This document shows, piece by piece, positions 35,192 through 42,649 of a stretch of 64,000 bases of DNA. The translations under genes and the position numbers were made by a program. The stretch is from Fodinicurvata sediminis DSM 21159 (lineage in GTDB: Bacteria; Pseudomonadota; Alphaproteobacteria; Kiloniellales; DSM-21159), in NCBI RefSeq assembly GCF_000420625.1, contig NZ_ATVH01000020.1, forward strand, positions 1 through 64,000, in the 5' to 3' direction. The first letter of the stretch is position 1. Each line of letters opens with the position of its first letter. Below the pieces are notes generated by a model. It was not told where the DNA came from. It saw only the letters and a list, made by a program, of their open reading frames with translations, and did not search any database.

Positions 35192-35929
35192 ATGCTGCAG
35201 AACGCTGTCGTCTCCCGCGAAGAATGGCTGGAGGCCCGGAAGGCCCTGCTGGCGAGAGAGAAGGAACTGACACGCCAGCGCGACGAATTGAGTGCCGCGC
35301 GCCGCGAACTGCCCTGGGTGAAGGTGGAAAAGACCTATGTCTTCGAGACTCTTGAAGGGCCGAAGTCGCTGGGCGAGCTGTTCGAGGGGCGTAGCCAGAT
35401 GATCGTGCACCACTTCATGTTCGGGCCGGGTTGGACCGAGGGCTGCATCGGCTGTTCCTTTGCCGCCGATCACGCCGAGGGTGCGCTGGTCCACCTGGAA
35501 AACCACGATGTCAGCTATCTGCGGGTCTCGCGCGCGCCACTGGCCGAACTGGAGGCCTATCGCCAGCGCATGGGCTGGCGCGCCAGGGGGGTGTCGTCCC
35601 ACGACAGCGATTTCAACTATGACTTCCAGGTCTCCTTCACGCCGGAGCAGCTCGCCAAGGGTGACGTCGTCTACAACTACGCCAAGAGCGGCATCCAGAG
35701 CGAGGACCTGAGCGGGCTCAGCGTCTTCTACCGCAATGATGAGGGCGAGGTCTTCCATACCTATTCCACCTTCGGGCGCGGCGACGAGTTGATGGACACC
35801 AGCTACATGTTCCTGGACTTAACGCCCAAGGGGCGCAACGAGACCGGTCCGCACTACAACCTGATGGATTGGGTGAAGCGTCACGACGACTACGGGACGC
35901 CGGCGGCCCGCGCTGCGGCCGGGGAATGA
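35192..35929 (+). CDS. DUF899 family thioredoxin-like protein, copy 1
   Basis: 245 residues. A coiled-coil N-terminus (VVSREEWLEARKALLAREKELTRQRDEL) precedes a thioredoxin-like core with the family motif FMFGPGWTEGCIGCSFAADH (CxxC), VSRAPLAELEAYRQRMGW, and the end TPKGRNETGPHYNLMDWVKRHDDYG. Function is not established; some members sit in redox or detoxification contexts. A second, similar copy follows at 36178, with a small membrane protein between. Probably controlled by the divergent MarR. Confidence 0.88.
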   Translation: MLQNAVVSREEWLEARKALLAREKELTRQRDELSAARRELPWVKVEKTYVFETLEGPKSLGELFEGRSQMIVHHFMFGPGWTEGCIGCSFAADHAEGALVHLENHDVSYLRVSRAPLAELEAYRQRMGWRARGVSSHDSDFNYDFQVSFTPEQLAKGDVVYNYAKSGIQSEDLSGLSVFYRNDEGEVFHTYSTFGRGDELMDTSYMFLDLTPKGRNETGPHYNLMDWVKRHDDYGTPAARAAAGE

Positions 35930-35935
35930 AGAGCC

Positions 35936-36148
35936 ATGCTCTGTTGCGTGTTTGGAGCCATACTGCTCTCGGTTCTGCTGCTCTGGCGCAAGGGATTGGC
36001 CATACTCTCCTCTGTGGCTGGCGGCTGGTTGGCAAGCGGTGTCCTGGCGGCCAGCGCGCTGCTACTCGTTGGCGGATTGTTTCTGCATTTCGCTCCGCAG
36101 AGCGTGGCGGGGCCGGCCGCTGAGACGGCGCTTTGCCTGTTCGAATGA
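35936..36148 (+). CDS. Small membrane protein between the DUF899 copies
   Basis: 70 residues, two hydrophobic segments (about 2-16 and 25-52): MLCCVFGAILLSVLLL and GWLASGVLAASALLLVGGLF. It starts 7 bases after the first DUF899 stop and ends 29 bases before the second DUF899 start, so it fits an operon. No family recognised. The sequence around its start (AGAGCCATG.CTGTTGC) is repeated after the second DUF899 copy. Confidence 0.6.
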   Translation: MLCCVFGAILLSVLLLWRKGLAILSSVAGGWLASGVLAASALLLVGGLFLHFAPQSVAGPAAETALCLFE

Positions 36149-36177
36149 GTGCGGAACTTGAGGAGGAAGGGAACACC

Positions 36178-36915
36178 ATGGAACCCGAGAAAGTCGTTTC
36201 TCGCGAAGACTGGCTGGCCGCGCGCAAGGCGCACCTGGAGCGCGAGAAGAAACTGACCCGCCTGCAAGAGCAGGTTATGGCGGAACGCCGGCAACTGCCC
36301 TGGGTACGCATCGAGAAGGAGTATCGCTTCGAGAGTGAGCAGGGACCGAAGTCCCTGGTCGATCTGTTCGAGGGGCATGAGCAACTGATCGTCTATCACT
36401 TCATGTTCGCACCGGGCTGGCAGGAGGGCTGCGACGGCTGCTCCTTCCTGGCGGATCACTTCGATGGTCCGAACCGGCACCTGAAGCACCACGACGTCTC
36501 GCTGGTCGCAGTCTCGCGTGCCCCGCTGGCGGAGTTCCTGCCCTTCAAGCGCCGCATGGACTGGCACTTCGAGTGGGTCTCGTCCCATGGCTGCGACTTC
36601 AACTATGACTTCGGAGCCTCCTTCACGCCGGAGCAAGTGGCGCAGGGCGAGCCCCTCTACAACTTCGGCACCACGCCCTACCTGGCTGAGGACCTGCATG
36701 GGGTGAGCGTCTTTGTGCGCGAGGGTGACGCGGTCTATCACAGCTATTCGACCTATGCCCGGGGCGGCGATGTCCTGCTGGGGGCCCATCACTTCCTGGA
36801 CATGACGCCCAAGGGGCGCAACGAGCAGAGCACCATGGACTGGGTGCGTCTGCATGATCGCTACGAGGAAACGCCTGAAGAGAAGGAAAAGAGCCATGAC
36901 TGTTGCCACAGTTGA
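36178..36915 (+). CDS. DUF899 family thioredoxin-like protein, copy 2
   Basis: 245 residues, parallel to copy 1 along the whole length: VVSREDWLAARKAHLEREKKLTR, RIEKEYRFESEQGPKSLVDLFEG, FMFAPGWQEGCDGCSFLADHFDG, SRAPLAEFLPFKRRMDW, TPKGRNEQSTMDWVRLHDRYEE. ATG 36178 follows GAGGAAGGG. Its last codons (KSHDCCHS) read through a stretch that in copy 1 lies after the stop, so the original stop codon seems lost. A tandem duplicate that has diverged considerably. Confidence 0.88.
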   Translation: MEPEKVVSREDWLAARKAHLEREKKLTRLQEQVMAERRQLPWVRIEKEYRFESEQGPKSLVDLFEGHEQLIVYHFMFAPGWQEGCDGCSFLADHFDGPNRHLKHHDVSLVAVSRAPLAEFLPFKRRMDWHFEWVSSHGCDFNYDFGASFTPEQVAQGEPLYNFGTTPYLAEDLHGVSVFVREGDAVYHSYSTYARGGDVLLGAHHFLDMTPKGRNEQSTMDWVRLHDRYEETPEEKEKSHDCCHS

Positions 36916-36934
36916 AAGTAGGGCCGAGCAGGAG

Positions 36935-37303
36935 ATGCGCTTGCACTTCCCGAGGACGACCTGACCGAAGCCGCCGAGGGGCAACTTCTAACCCATATGC
37001 CCCGCTACCGGGAGTGCAACGTGGCCATTGTGAAGCGCAAGAAGGCCTCCTACCTCAAACAGCACGGCCACCTTTGCTATGAGGCCTGCGGATTTGACTT
37101 TCGAGCGAGATATGGCAAGCGTGGGGAGGGGTCATCGAGTGCCATCACACGCGGCCCGTGTCTGAGCTCGTCGCGGGCGAGACGAAAAATTGGCCGACCT
37201 GGTCCTGCTCTGCGCCAACTGTCACCGCATGGTGCACGCGGCGCGGCCATGGTGGACGGTTGAGGAGTTGCGGGCGGGTTTGGCGGCGAGTACTGGTTGA
37301 CAA
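36935..37303 (+). pseudogene. HNH endonuclease, frameshifted
   Basis: Joining three frames gives a typical HNH nuclease: EGQLLTHMPRYRECNVAIVK then RKKASYLKQHGHLCYEACGF and DFRARYGKRGEG (frame 1), IECHHTRPVSELVAGET (after a shift near 37130), and LADLVLLCANCHRMVHAARPWW (after a shift near 37190), ending at TGA 37301-37303. CxxC, ECHH and the NCHRMVH histidines are all present, so the gene was intact recently. Two indels break it, unless they are assembly errors. Confidence 0.8.
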
Positions 37304-37379
37304 TTGTAGTAGATTGGCAATGCAAGGTTAGTTCGACCTGAGAGCAACTCGCGAGAACGACAAAATACGCGAGGTGCTT

Positions 37380-38693
37380 ATGCAATTCGATATTGGCAAA
37401 GAGATTGGCCGTGGTGGCTTTGGTTTCGTGTATGAAGCAAAGGGCGACGATGGTGGCACCTACGCCTTGAAGAAGCTCAATCCAGCTGCCTTTCCAAAGC
37501 AGGACCATCCAATGTTGATCAAGCGCTTTGAACGTGAGGTGCGTTACCAACAACTAGTAGACCATCCAAACGTCGTCCCTGTTGTGGGAGTAAATCTAGA
37601 TGATGATCCACCTTGGTTTGTAATGCCATTGGCCGAGGGAAGTCTTAAAGACGATTTAGAAGCGGATCATACCCTCGGCGGTGATCCGAAAAAGCCGCTA
37701 TTTGATATTTTGGCAGGCTTGGAGGCACTGCACCAGATAGGACTGCGACACCGTGACCTGAAGCCAGCGAACGTGCTAAAGCTGCCTCAAGAAGACGGCA
37801 GCACTGTATATGCTATTTCCGACTTTGGCCTTACAACGCCCGGCGCTGGACAAACATCAACACTTACTGGCTCAAACATGGCAGGCGGCACGCCACTCTA
37901 TCGGCCACCAGAGTGCGCGAACAACTTCCGGCGTGCTACCGAACAGGCAGACATCTATTCATTTGGGGCAATCCTTCACGACATATTTTCAGGAGCGGTC
38001 AGAATTCCGCACAGCGAGCTAACTGTGGCTGGCCCTCTTGCGCCAATAGTAGATAAATGCACAAAAGCGCATCCGCGGCGGCGGTATACTTCTATAGTGG
38101 CGTTGCGCGAGGAATTGTTCGAGGTCCTGGATAATACTGTCGTTGAGTTTTTCTCGCGGGAGGAAGAAGACGTAATTGCTATCCTCAAGGCCAATGACGA
38201 TCTTTCGGATGAAGAATGGGACCGAGCGTTTAATCTGATTGACAACAATGCCGACAAAGGCGTCTCGAATTCCAACATTATGCGCGCCCTCACCCTCAGT
38301 CACATTCAGTCAATTTTCGATAGTTCGCCGGATATGTTTCAAGGCTTGGGCGAACTGTATGCAGAATACGCCGCTAATGGCACTTTCGACTTCGATTATT
38401 GCGATGTGATATCGGACAAGGCAGATGTGTTCTTTAGACTGGGAGATCTTAGCCTAAAAGCGAAAATAGCGTTAGCTATGCTAGAACTTGGAACCAGCCA
38501 TAATAGGTGGGTCGTTGAAAGGCAGTTCATGCGCATGGCGGGTCACGAATGTGAACCCGCGCTTGCTGAGCGAATGAAGATCGAGATTCTTGCTGGCGAA
38601 TACCCGTTCGCCAGAAGGATGCACCATATAGAACAGTCAATTGACGTGACGCCAGACCGATTGCATCCGACCCTACAAGAACTGCTTGAGTAA
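37380..38693 (+). CDS. Hanks-type Ser/Thr protein kinase with unknown C-terminal domain
   Basis: 437 residues. Kinase domain about residues 1-255: Gly-rich loop IGRGGFGFVYEAK, Lys in YALKKL, catalytic loop LRHRDLKPANVL, DFG in ISDFGLTT, GGTPLYRPPE activation segment, and DIYSFGAILHDIFSG. The remaining about 180 residues are soluble, helical and not recognised (EFFSREEEDVIAILKANDDL ... HHIEQSIDVTPDRLHPTLQE). No membrane anchor or PASTA domain. ATG 37380 follows GAGG. Base composition is visibly less GC-rich than the neighbours. The PP2C gene follows at once, forming a kinase-phosphatase cassette; a defence role is possible but unproven. Confidence 0.9.
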   Translation: MQFDIGKEIGRGGFGFVYEAKGDDGGTYALKKLNPAAFPKQDHPMLIKRFEREVRYQQLVDHPNVVPVVGVNLDDDPPWFVMPLAEGSLKDDLEADHTLGGDPKKPLFDILAGLEALHQIGLRHRDLKPANVLKLPQEDGSTVYAISDFGLTTPGAGQTSTLTGSNMAGGTPLYRPPECANNFRRATEQADIYSFGAILHDIFSGAVRIPHSELTVAGPLAPIVDKCTKAHPRRRYTSIVALREELFEVLDNTVVEFFSREEEDVIAILKANDDLSDEEWDRAFNLIDNNADKGVSNSNIMRALTLSHIQSIFDSSPDMFQGLGELYAEYAANGTFDFDYCDVISDKADVFFRLGDLSLKAKIALAMLELGTSHNRWVVERQFMRMAGHECEPALAERMKIEILAGEYPFARRMHHIEQSIDVTPDRLHPTLQELLE

Positions 38694-38700
38694 GAGCGGT

Positions 38701-39399
38701 ATGAAATTCAAACAGCTCAGCATAGGTGGACCGAAGGGACAGAACCAGGACGCCATCTTGGCACCTATCAAAGTCAAAGACACCTACTGGTGCGCTATTG
38801 CAGATGGAGTCGGTTCAGCCAAGCAAGGTGGACTTGCTGCACGCGCCAGCCTTGAGCGAGTAAGTGAGATTGTTGATTCCGAGATCTCAATGTCAGACGT
38901 TTTTGCTGAGGTCTCAAGACGACTTTCGGAGCTCTCAAGCGAGTATGATAAACCGATGTCATTCAGTACGACCCTTTCGCTTCTCTGTGTTGGGGGGCAA
39001 AGTGCAAGGTTGGGACACGTCGGCGACACTCGCATCACCCACTACCGGGACGGTGGGGTCATGACCCGCACGAAGGATCAGACAGAAGTTCAAAAGCTGC
39101 TTGATGATGGTGTTTTATCCAAGAACCAGGCTCGTCGATACCCTCGACGAAATGTACTTCTTTCCGCCATGTCAGCGGGCCGCGACTATGATTTGTTTCA
39201 GGCAACTTTCGAAATCGAAAGAGGCGACCGTATCCTGCTAACGAGCGATGGCTTCCACAGCAAATTGCTTCGTCCTCGAATAGCAGAAATCTCATCTTTG
39301 AACCCGAGCTTTGACGACTTCTGGCAGGCGTTGGAAGGGTTGATCACCCAGGCGAGTCTGGATGACGACGCCTCCTGCCTCGCCATTGAAGTCGACTAG
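38701..39399 (+). CDS. PP2C-family Ser/Thr protein phosphatase
   Basis: 232 residues. PP2C motifs: GPKGQNQDAILAP (motif with the metal Asp), CAIADGVGSAKQGGLAA, STTLSLLCVGGQSARLGHVGDTRI, and DRILLTSDGFHSKLL, ending DDDASCLAIEVD. It would reverse phosphorylation by the upstream kinase. ATG 38701 lies 7 bases after the kinase stop; an in-frame TTG at 38686 would overlap it. Same low-GC composition as the kinase. Confidence 0.9.
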   Translation: MKFKQLSIGGPKGQNQDAILAPIKVKDTYWCAIADGVGSAKQGGLAARASLERVSEIVDSEISMSDVFAEVSRRLSELSSEYDKPMSFSTTLSLLCVGGQSARLGHVGDTRITHYRDGGVMTRTKDQTEVQKLLDDGVLSKNQARRYPRRNVLLSAMSAGRDYDLFQATFEIERGDRILLTSDGFHSKLLRPRIAEISSLNPSFDDFWQALEGLITQASLDDDASCLAIEVD

Positions 39400-39452
39400 T
39401 AAACGCAAGGATGCTATATCAGCACTATTGGCTTGTGCGCTCCTACTCCGTC

Positions 39453-39473
39453 GTTTAAACGAAGCGGCGCGCC
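39453..39473. promoter_or_regulatory. Palindrome pair just upstream of the tRNA
   Basis: TCGTTTAAACGA (39451-39462) is a perfect 12-bp palindrome and GGCGCGCC (39466-39473) an 8-bp palindrome that runs into the first bases of the tRNA. They sit at the junction between the low-GC kinase cassette and the tRNA. A protein-binding site or integration scar is possible; chance cannot be excluded. Confidence 0.3.
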
Positions 39474-39545
39474 ACTCTAGCTCAGCTGGTAGAGCAATCG
39501 CTTCGTAAGCGATGGGTCAGGGGTTCAAGTCCTTGTGCGGCACCA
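39471..39545 (+). tRNA. thrT: tRNA-Thr(CGT), acceptor stem degenerate
   Basis: The D arm (GCTCAGCTGGTAGAGC), anticodon arm ATCGC-TTCGTAA-GCGAT (anticodon CGT, Thr), variable loop GGGTC and T arm around GGTTCAAGTCC are in place, and CCA is encoded. The 5' acceptor strand GCCACTC should pair with GAGTGGC, but the 3' strand reads GTGCGGC (two mismatches) and the T-stem/acceptor stretch is one base short. It is either a damaged gene or one altered by integration at its 3' end. Confidence 0.65.
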
Positions 39546-39622
39546 CCCATCTTGCCAAATCACCCTCACTTCGTGCAATGTGCGAACAAACTGAGAACAA
39601 GCAAGGCGGCAGGCATGAGGCG

Positions 39623-40174
39623 ATGAGCGGCGCATACGATCCAAGGGCAGTTGCGAACCTCATGCTCGATGAGGCGGATCGGCGTGGGCTGAAGATCACG
39701 AACCTCGCCCTCCAAAAGCTGCTCTACTTCGCGCACGGCATCCATCTGACCAAGACCAAACGACCGCTCGTATCAGGATACTTTGAGGCTTGGCAGTATG
39801 GGCCCGTCCACCCATCCGTCTATCGTGCGTTCAAGCCAGCCGGTACGGAACCCATCGTCACCCGCGCGGTGGGCAAGGACCCGTTGACCGGCAGGACACG
39901 AGACTTGCCGAAGCCTTCCAACATGGAAGTCATCGACCTCGTGGCCGATGTGATGAAGTCGTATGGGCACCTTTCCCCGGGGCGCCTGGTCGATCTTTCC
40001 CACGCGAAGGACTCGCCCTGGTCCATGGTCGTGGACAAAGCAAGAACAGATATTGCTTTCGGGATGCGCATACCGGATAATGTAATCATCGACCGATTCC
40101 GCCACCACAAGGTTTCGGTCGGCACTAATCCTCGTGCAGGAGAACCGCCCAGTGACGATACGCCCTTTGCCTGA
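39623..40174 (+). CDS. Panacea-domain (DUF4065, SocA-like) antitoxin
   Basis: 183 residues. The Panacea fold begins with DPRAVANLMLDEADRRGLKITNLALQKLLYFAHGIHL, followed by FEAWQYGPVHPSVYRAFK, both hallmarks of SocA/GepA-type proteins. The middle (VIDLVADVMKSYGHLSPGRLVDLSHAKDSPW) is also typical. Panacea proteins act as antitoxins for many unrelated toxins (PanAT systems) or as proteolytic adaptors. The start at 39623 is chosen because the frame upstream runs into the tRNA. It overlaps the next gene by 23 bases, as in two-gene TA operons. Confidence 0.85.
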   Translation: MSGAYDPRAVANLMLDEADRRGLKITNLALQKLLYFAHGIHLTKTKRPLVSGYFEAWQYGPVHPSVYRAFKPAGTEPIVTRAVGKDPLTGRTRDLPKPSNMEVIDLVADVMKSYGHLSPGRLVDLSHAKDSPWSMVVDKARTDIAFGMRIPDNVIIDRFRHHKVSVGTNPRAGEPPSDDTPFA

Positions 40175-40868
40175 CATCGACCTTGCGCGCATCGCGCCGC
40201 AGCGCGACGACATGAAACGCAATAGCTTGGAGCAGATGAAGGGTGGGTTCTCGATCTTCTCCTACAAGCCGGTTCGGTCCTGCTTTTCCGACATTTTCAA
40301 CATCCAGCCTGATTTGGACCTTGGTGTTGCCGAACCGACGCCGTGGACCGTGATCGAAGCGGAGTTGAGGAAGCGCTCCAAGTCGGATGAGGAATTCGAG
40401 TACAACCGCCGCATTGCCTTGGGTTTGCATGACTTTGCAACTTCGGGCCGCGTCTTTGGTCGCAAGCACGAGTTCTTCCCTCTGTCGATGGGTATGGGCC
40501 AGAAGGTGACGTACTGGTTGCCAATGATCCTCGCCATCGACGATCAAGCAAGCGCGCTTTTCATCGAGCCGCGCCGCACGCGAGGCCTGAGCGCCGAGGG
40601 TCGCCGGTTCGCGTTCTCGATGATGCACGAACGCATCAGGGCGGCTGACGAGGACTTCGCGGACGTTCGGCTGACCATCGCACAGTTTGGCGACCCGTCG
40701 GACGGACGCCGTGCGGTTCGACTCCACACGGATGAAGGTGTCGAACTCTACACCCGCGAGGAACTCGAGCTCATGGTCACCTCGACCTACGAAATGTGGC
40801 GCGAGGTACTTGAGGAGCGGGAACACGAGGCACGCGGACGAGCCACGGGCACTGGCTCGCTGATCTGA
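40152..40868 (+). CDS. Unrecognised protein, probable partner (toxin) of the Panacea antitoxin
   Basis: 238 residues from GTG 40152, which has AGGAGAA 7 bases upstream; an earlier in-frame GTG (40134) lacks such a site. No family recognised. Features: SLEQMKGGFSIFSYKPVRSC, a central segment GMGQKVTYWLPMILAIDDQASALFIEPRRTRGLSAEGRRFAFSMMH, and a charged C-terminal helix ending EEREHEARGRATGTGSLI. The FIEPRR...LS pattern is reminiscent of proteins that hold a catalytic Arg cluster, but this is only a guess. The 23-base overlap with the antitoxin implies coupled translation. Confidence 0.6.
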   Translation: MTIRPLPDIDLARIAPQRDDMKRNSLEQMKGGFSIFSYKPVRSCFSDIFNIQPDLDLGVAEPTPWTVIEAELRKRSKSDEEFEYNRRIALGLHDFATSGRVFGRKHEFFPLSMGMGQKVTYWLPMILAIDDQASALFIEPRRTRGLSAEGRRFAFSMMHERIRAADEDFADVRLTIAQFGDPSDGRRAVRLHTDEGVELYTREELELMVTSTYEMWREVLEEREHEARGRATGTGSLI

Positions 40869-40949
40869 CGCATTCTTGCAACATCCTTGCAATCAAGATG
40901 CGGGATCGTGAGAAGCGACGTATTCTCAATGAGTTTAGGCGCCAGCCCC

Positions 40950-41358
40950 CCTCATCCGTAATGTCCTGGACAGTTTCCTGACGACCGTCTCGTCCAAGGA
41001 CGTGGATGCCATCATGGACTTCTACGTGCCCGACGTAGTGGCCTATGACGCCATCGCCGCCTTGTAGTTCAAGGGAGCGGAAGCCTACGGCAACCACTGG
41101 CGCCAATGCCTGTCCATGTGTGGTGAGCTCTCCATGGAGGCCAGCGACATCCACATCGCCACGGCCGGGGATCTGGCGACCAGTTATTACCTGCACCGTT
41201 GCGCCGGAGTGGACGAAAAAGGCGAGGAGCAGGCCTGCTGGATGCGGGCCACGGTGATCTGGCGCAGGCAGGACGGCGGCTGGAAGATCATCCATGACCA
41301 CTATTCAGCCCCCTTCGATCCGGAAGGCGGTCAGGCGCTGATGGGGCTGGAGCCGTAA
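40950..41358 (+). pseudogene. SnoaL-like/ketosteroid-isomerase-fold protein with in-frame stop
   Basis: One frame reads LDSFLTTVSSKDVDAIMDFY then VPDVVAYDAIAAL, then TAG at 41065-41067, then FKGAEAYGNHWRQCLSMCGE and on to GGWKIIHDHYSAPF, ending MGLEP. The pattern is a SnoaL/DUF4440-like NTF2 fold. A single codon (TAG where CAG would give LQF) interrupts it, and no start codon is evident at the 5' end. Probably a decayed gene. Confidence 0.7.
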
Positions 41359-41434
41359 AGTCTCCATCATCTAAGCTTCGTTGCGCTGCCTCGTCGCATT
41401 GATCCGGAGGGTCTGTGATCCCAGACTCTGGTTC

Positions 41435-42157
41435 ATGAAGGATCACGACAAGAAGCGGCCCCGCTCCAACCGCCGCGTTCTCGCACTGACTCTGGCACCC
41501 CTGCTGGTCATGGGCGGGCTGGTGGCTTATTCGCCTACGCTTTATCAGATGTTCTGCGACCTGACCGGGTTCGGCGGCACAGTCCAGGCCGCGTCCGAGG
41601 AGAAGACAGAAACCCAAGAGGAGACCCAGACGGCACGGGCCACCGAGGGTGACGGAACGCAGAGCACGGCGGACGGAGATGTCCCGACGGTCAGGATCAC
41701 CTTCGATGCCAACGTCGATTCCGCGCTTCCCTGGACTTTCCGGGCCGAGCAGCGTGACGTCGAGGTGCCGGTTGGCGAGACGGCCAAGGTCTATTACTAC
41801 GCCGAGAACAACACCGACGAGACGGTGGTGGCGCGCGCGACCTTCAACGTGACGCCCTACAAGGCCGCGCCTTATTTCTTCAAGATCGAGTGCTTCTGCT
41901 TCACGGAGGAGAAGCTGGGGCCGGGCGAGAGTGCACGCATGCCGCTGCAGCTCTATATCGACGAGGAGATGCTGGCGGATACGAACACGGAAATGGTGCG
42001 CGATATGACTCTATCCTACACCTTCTATCGGCAGGAGGATCTCTCGCGTGAAGAGGCGGAAGCCGCGCGTGACCTGAAGGCCGGCTCGCAGCGCGTGGAA
42101 GATAGATTGGATCAGGCCGAAGAGGTGGAGTACCGCAATGACGCACCACGACAGTAG
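41435..42157 (+). CDS. ctaG: Cytochrome c oxidase assembly protein CtaG (Cox11)
   Basis: 240 residues: short cytoplasmic N-terminus, one membrane segment (VLALTLAPLLVMGGLVAYSPTLYQMFCDLTGFGGTVQ) and a periplasmic Cox11 domain with FNVTPYKAAPYFFKIECFCFTEEKLGPGE, whose CFCF motif is the Cu(I) site. It delivers copper to the CuB centre of the oxidase. A linker rich in Glu/Thr (EEKTETQEETQTARATEGDG) between membrane and domain is longer than usual. Cox structural genes are absent here; its partner is the PCuAC-like gene overlapping its end. Confidence 0.92.
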   Translation: MKDHDKKRPRSNRRVLALTLAPLLVMGGLVAYSPTLYQMFCDLTGFGGTVQAASEEKTETQEETQTARATEGDGTQSTADGDVPTVRITFDANVDSALPWTFRAEQRDVEVPVGETAKVYYYAENNTDETVVARATFNVTPYKAAPYFFKIECFCFTEEKLGPGESARMPLQLYIDEEMLADTNTEMVRDMTLSYTFYRQEDLSREEAEAARDLKAGSQRVEDRLDQAEEVEYRNDAPRQ

Positions 42158-42635
42158 GCGGGCGCTGGCCGCCCGGAACCGGCAGGAGGCGCTCGTGAGC
42201 CTGCTGTCCGCGATGAGCCTGGCGGGGTTGCTTGCCGTCGCAGCCCCTTCGGTGCTGGCGCACAGCTACAAGCTCGGCGAGCTCTCCATCGGGCATATCT
42301 GGGCGCCGCCGACGAGCGAAGATGCAGACGGCCTGCCGGTTTATGGCCCATTCCTGAACAATGGGGAAGAGAGCATTACCCTGGTGGGTGCCTCCTCCCC
42401 CTTGGCCGAAAGAGTCACCTTCCGCAGCGACGAGGAGGTGGCGGAGGAACTGACGGGGGGGCTCGAGATCGCCCCCGGCAAGCCCTATGCCATGGCCCCC
42501 TGGCGTCCGCACCTCTGGGTGGTCGGCCTCAAGGAGTCCCTGGAGGAAGGAGACTCCCTGGAGCTGACGCTGGATTTCGGCGAGGCCGGCAAGAAGACGG
42601 TCGAAGTCGAGATCGAGGAAGGCGGCAGCCACTGA
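42138..42635 (+). CDS. PCuAC-like (DUF461) copper chaperone, divergent
   Basis: 165 residues: N-terminal hydrophobic export segment (LLSAMSLAGLLAVAAPSVLAHS) and a PCuAC-type domain (LGELSIGHIWAPPT, YGPFLNNGEESITLVGASSPLAERVTF, PGKPYAMAPWRPHLWVVGL). The PHL His remains where HxM is expected, but the Met partner is replaced (HLWVV). PCu(A)C proteins pass copper to oxidase subunits, often with Cox11/Sco1. It overlaps ctaG by 20 bases, strongly suggesting a joint role. Confidence 0.8.
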   Translation: MTHHDSRRALAARNRQEALVSLLSAMSLAGLLAVAAPSVLAHSYKLGELSIGHIWAPPTSEDADGLPVYGPFLNNGEESITLVGASSPLAERVTFRSDEEVAEELTGGLEIAPGKPYAMAPWRPHLWVVGLKESLEEGDSLELTLDFGEAGKKTVEVEIEEGGSH

Positions 42636-42649
42636 GTGCCGCCTGCGCC

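Noticed and set aside
39535-41000. Search for a direct repeat of the tRNA-Thr 3' end marking an island border
   Set aside because: No second copy of the T-arm/acceptor segment was seen in the window by eye; the right border stays unknown.
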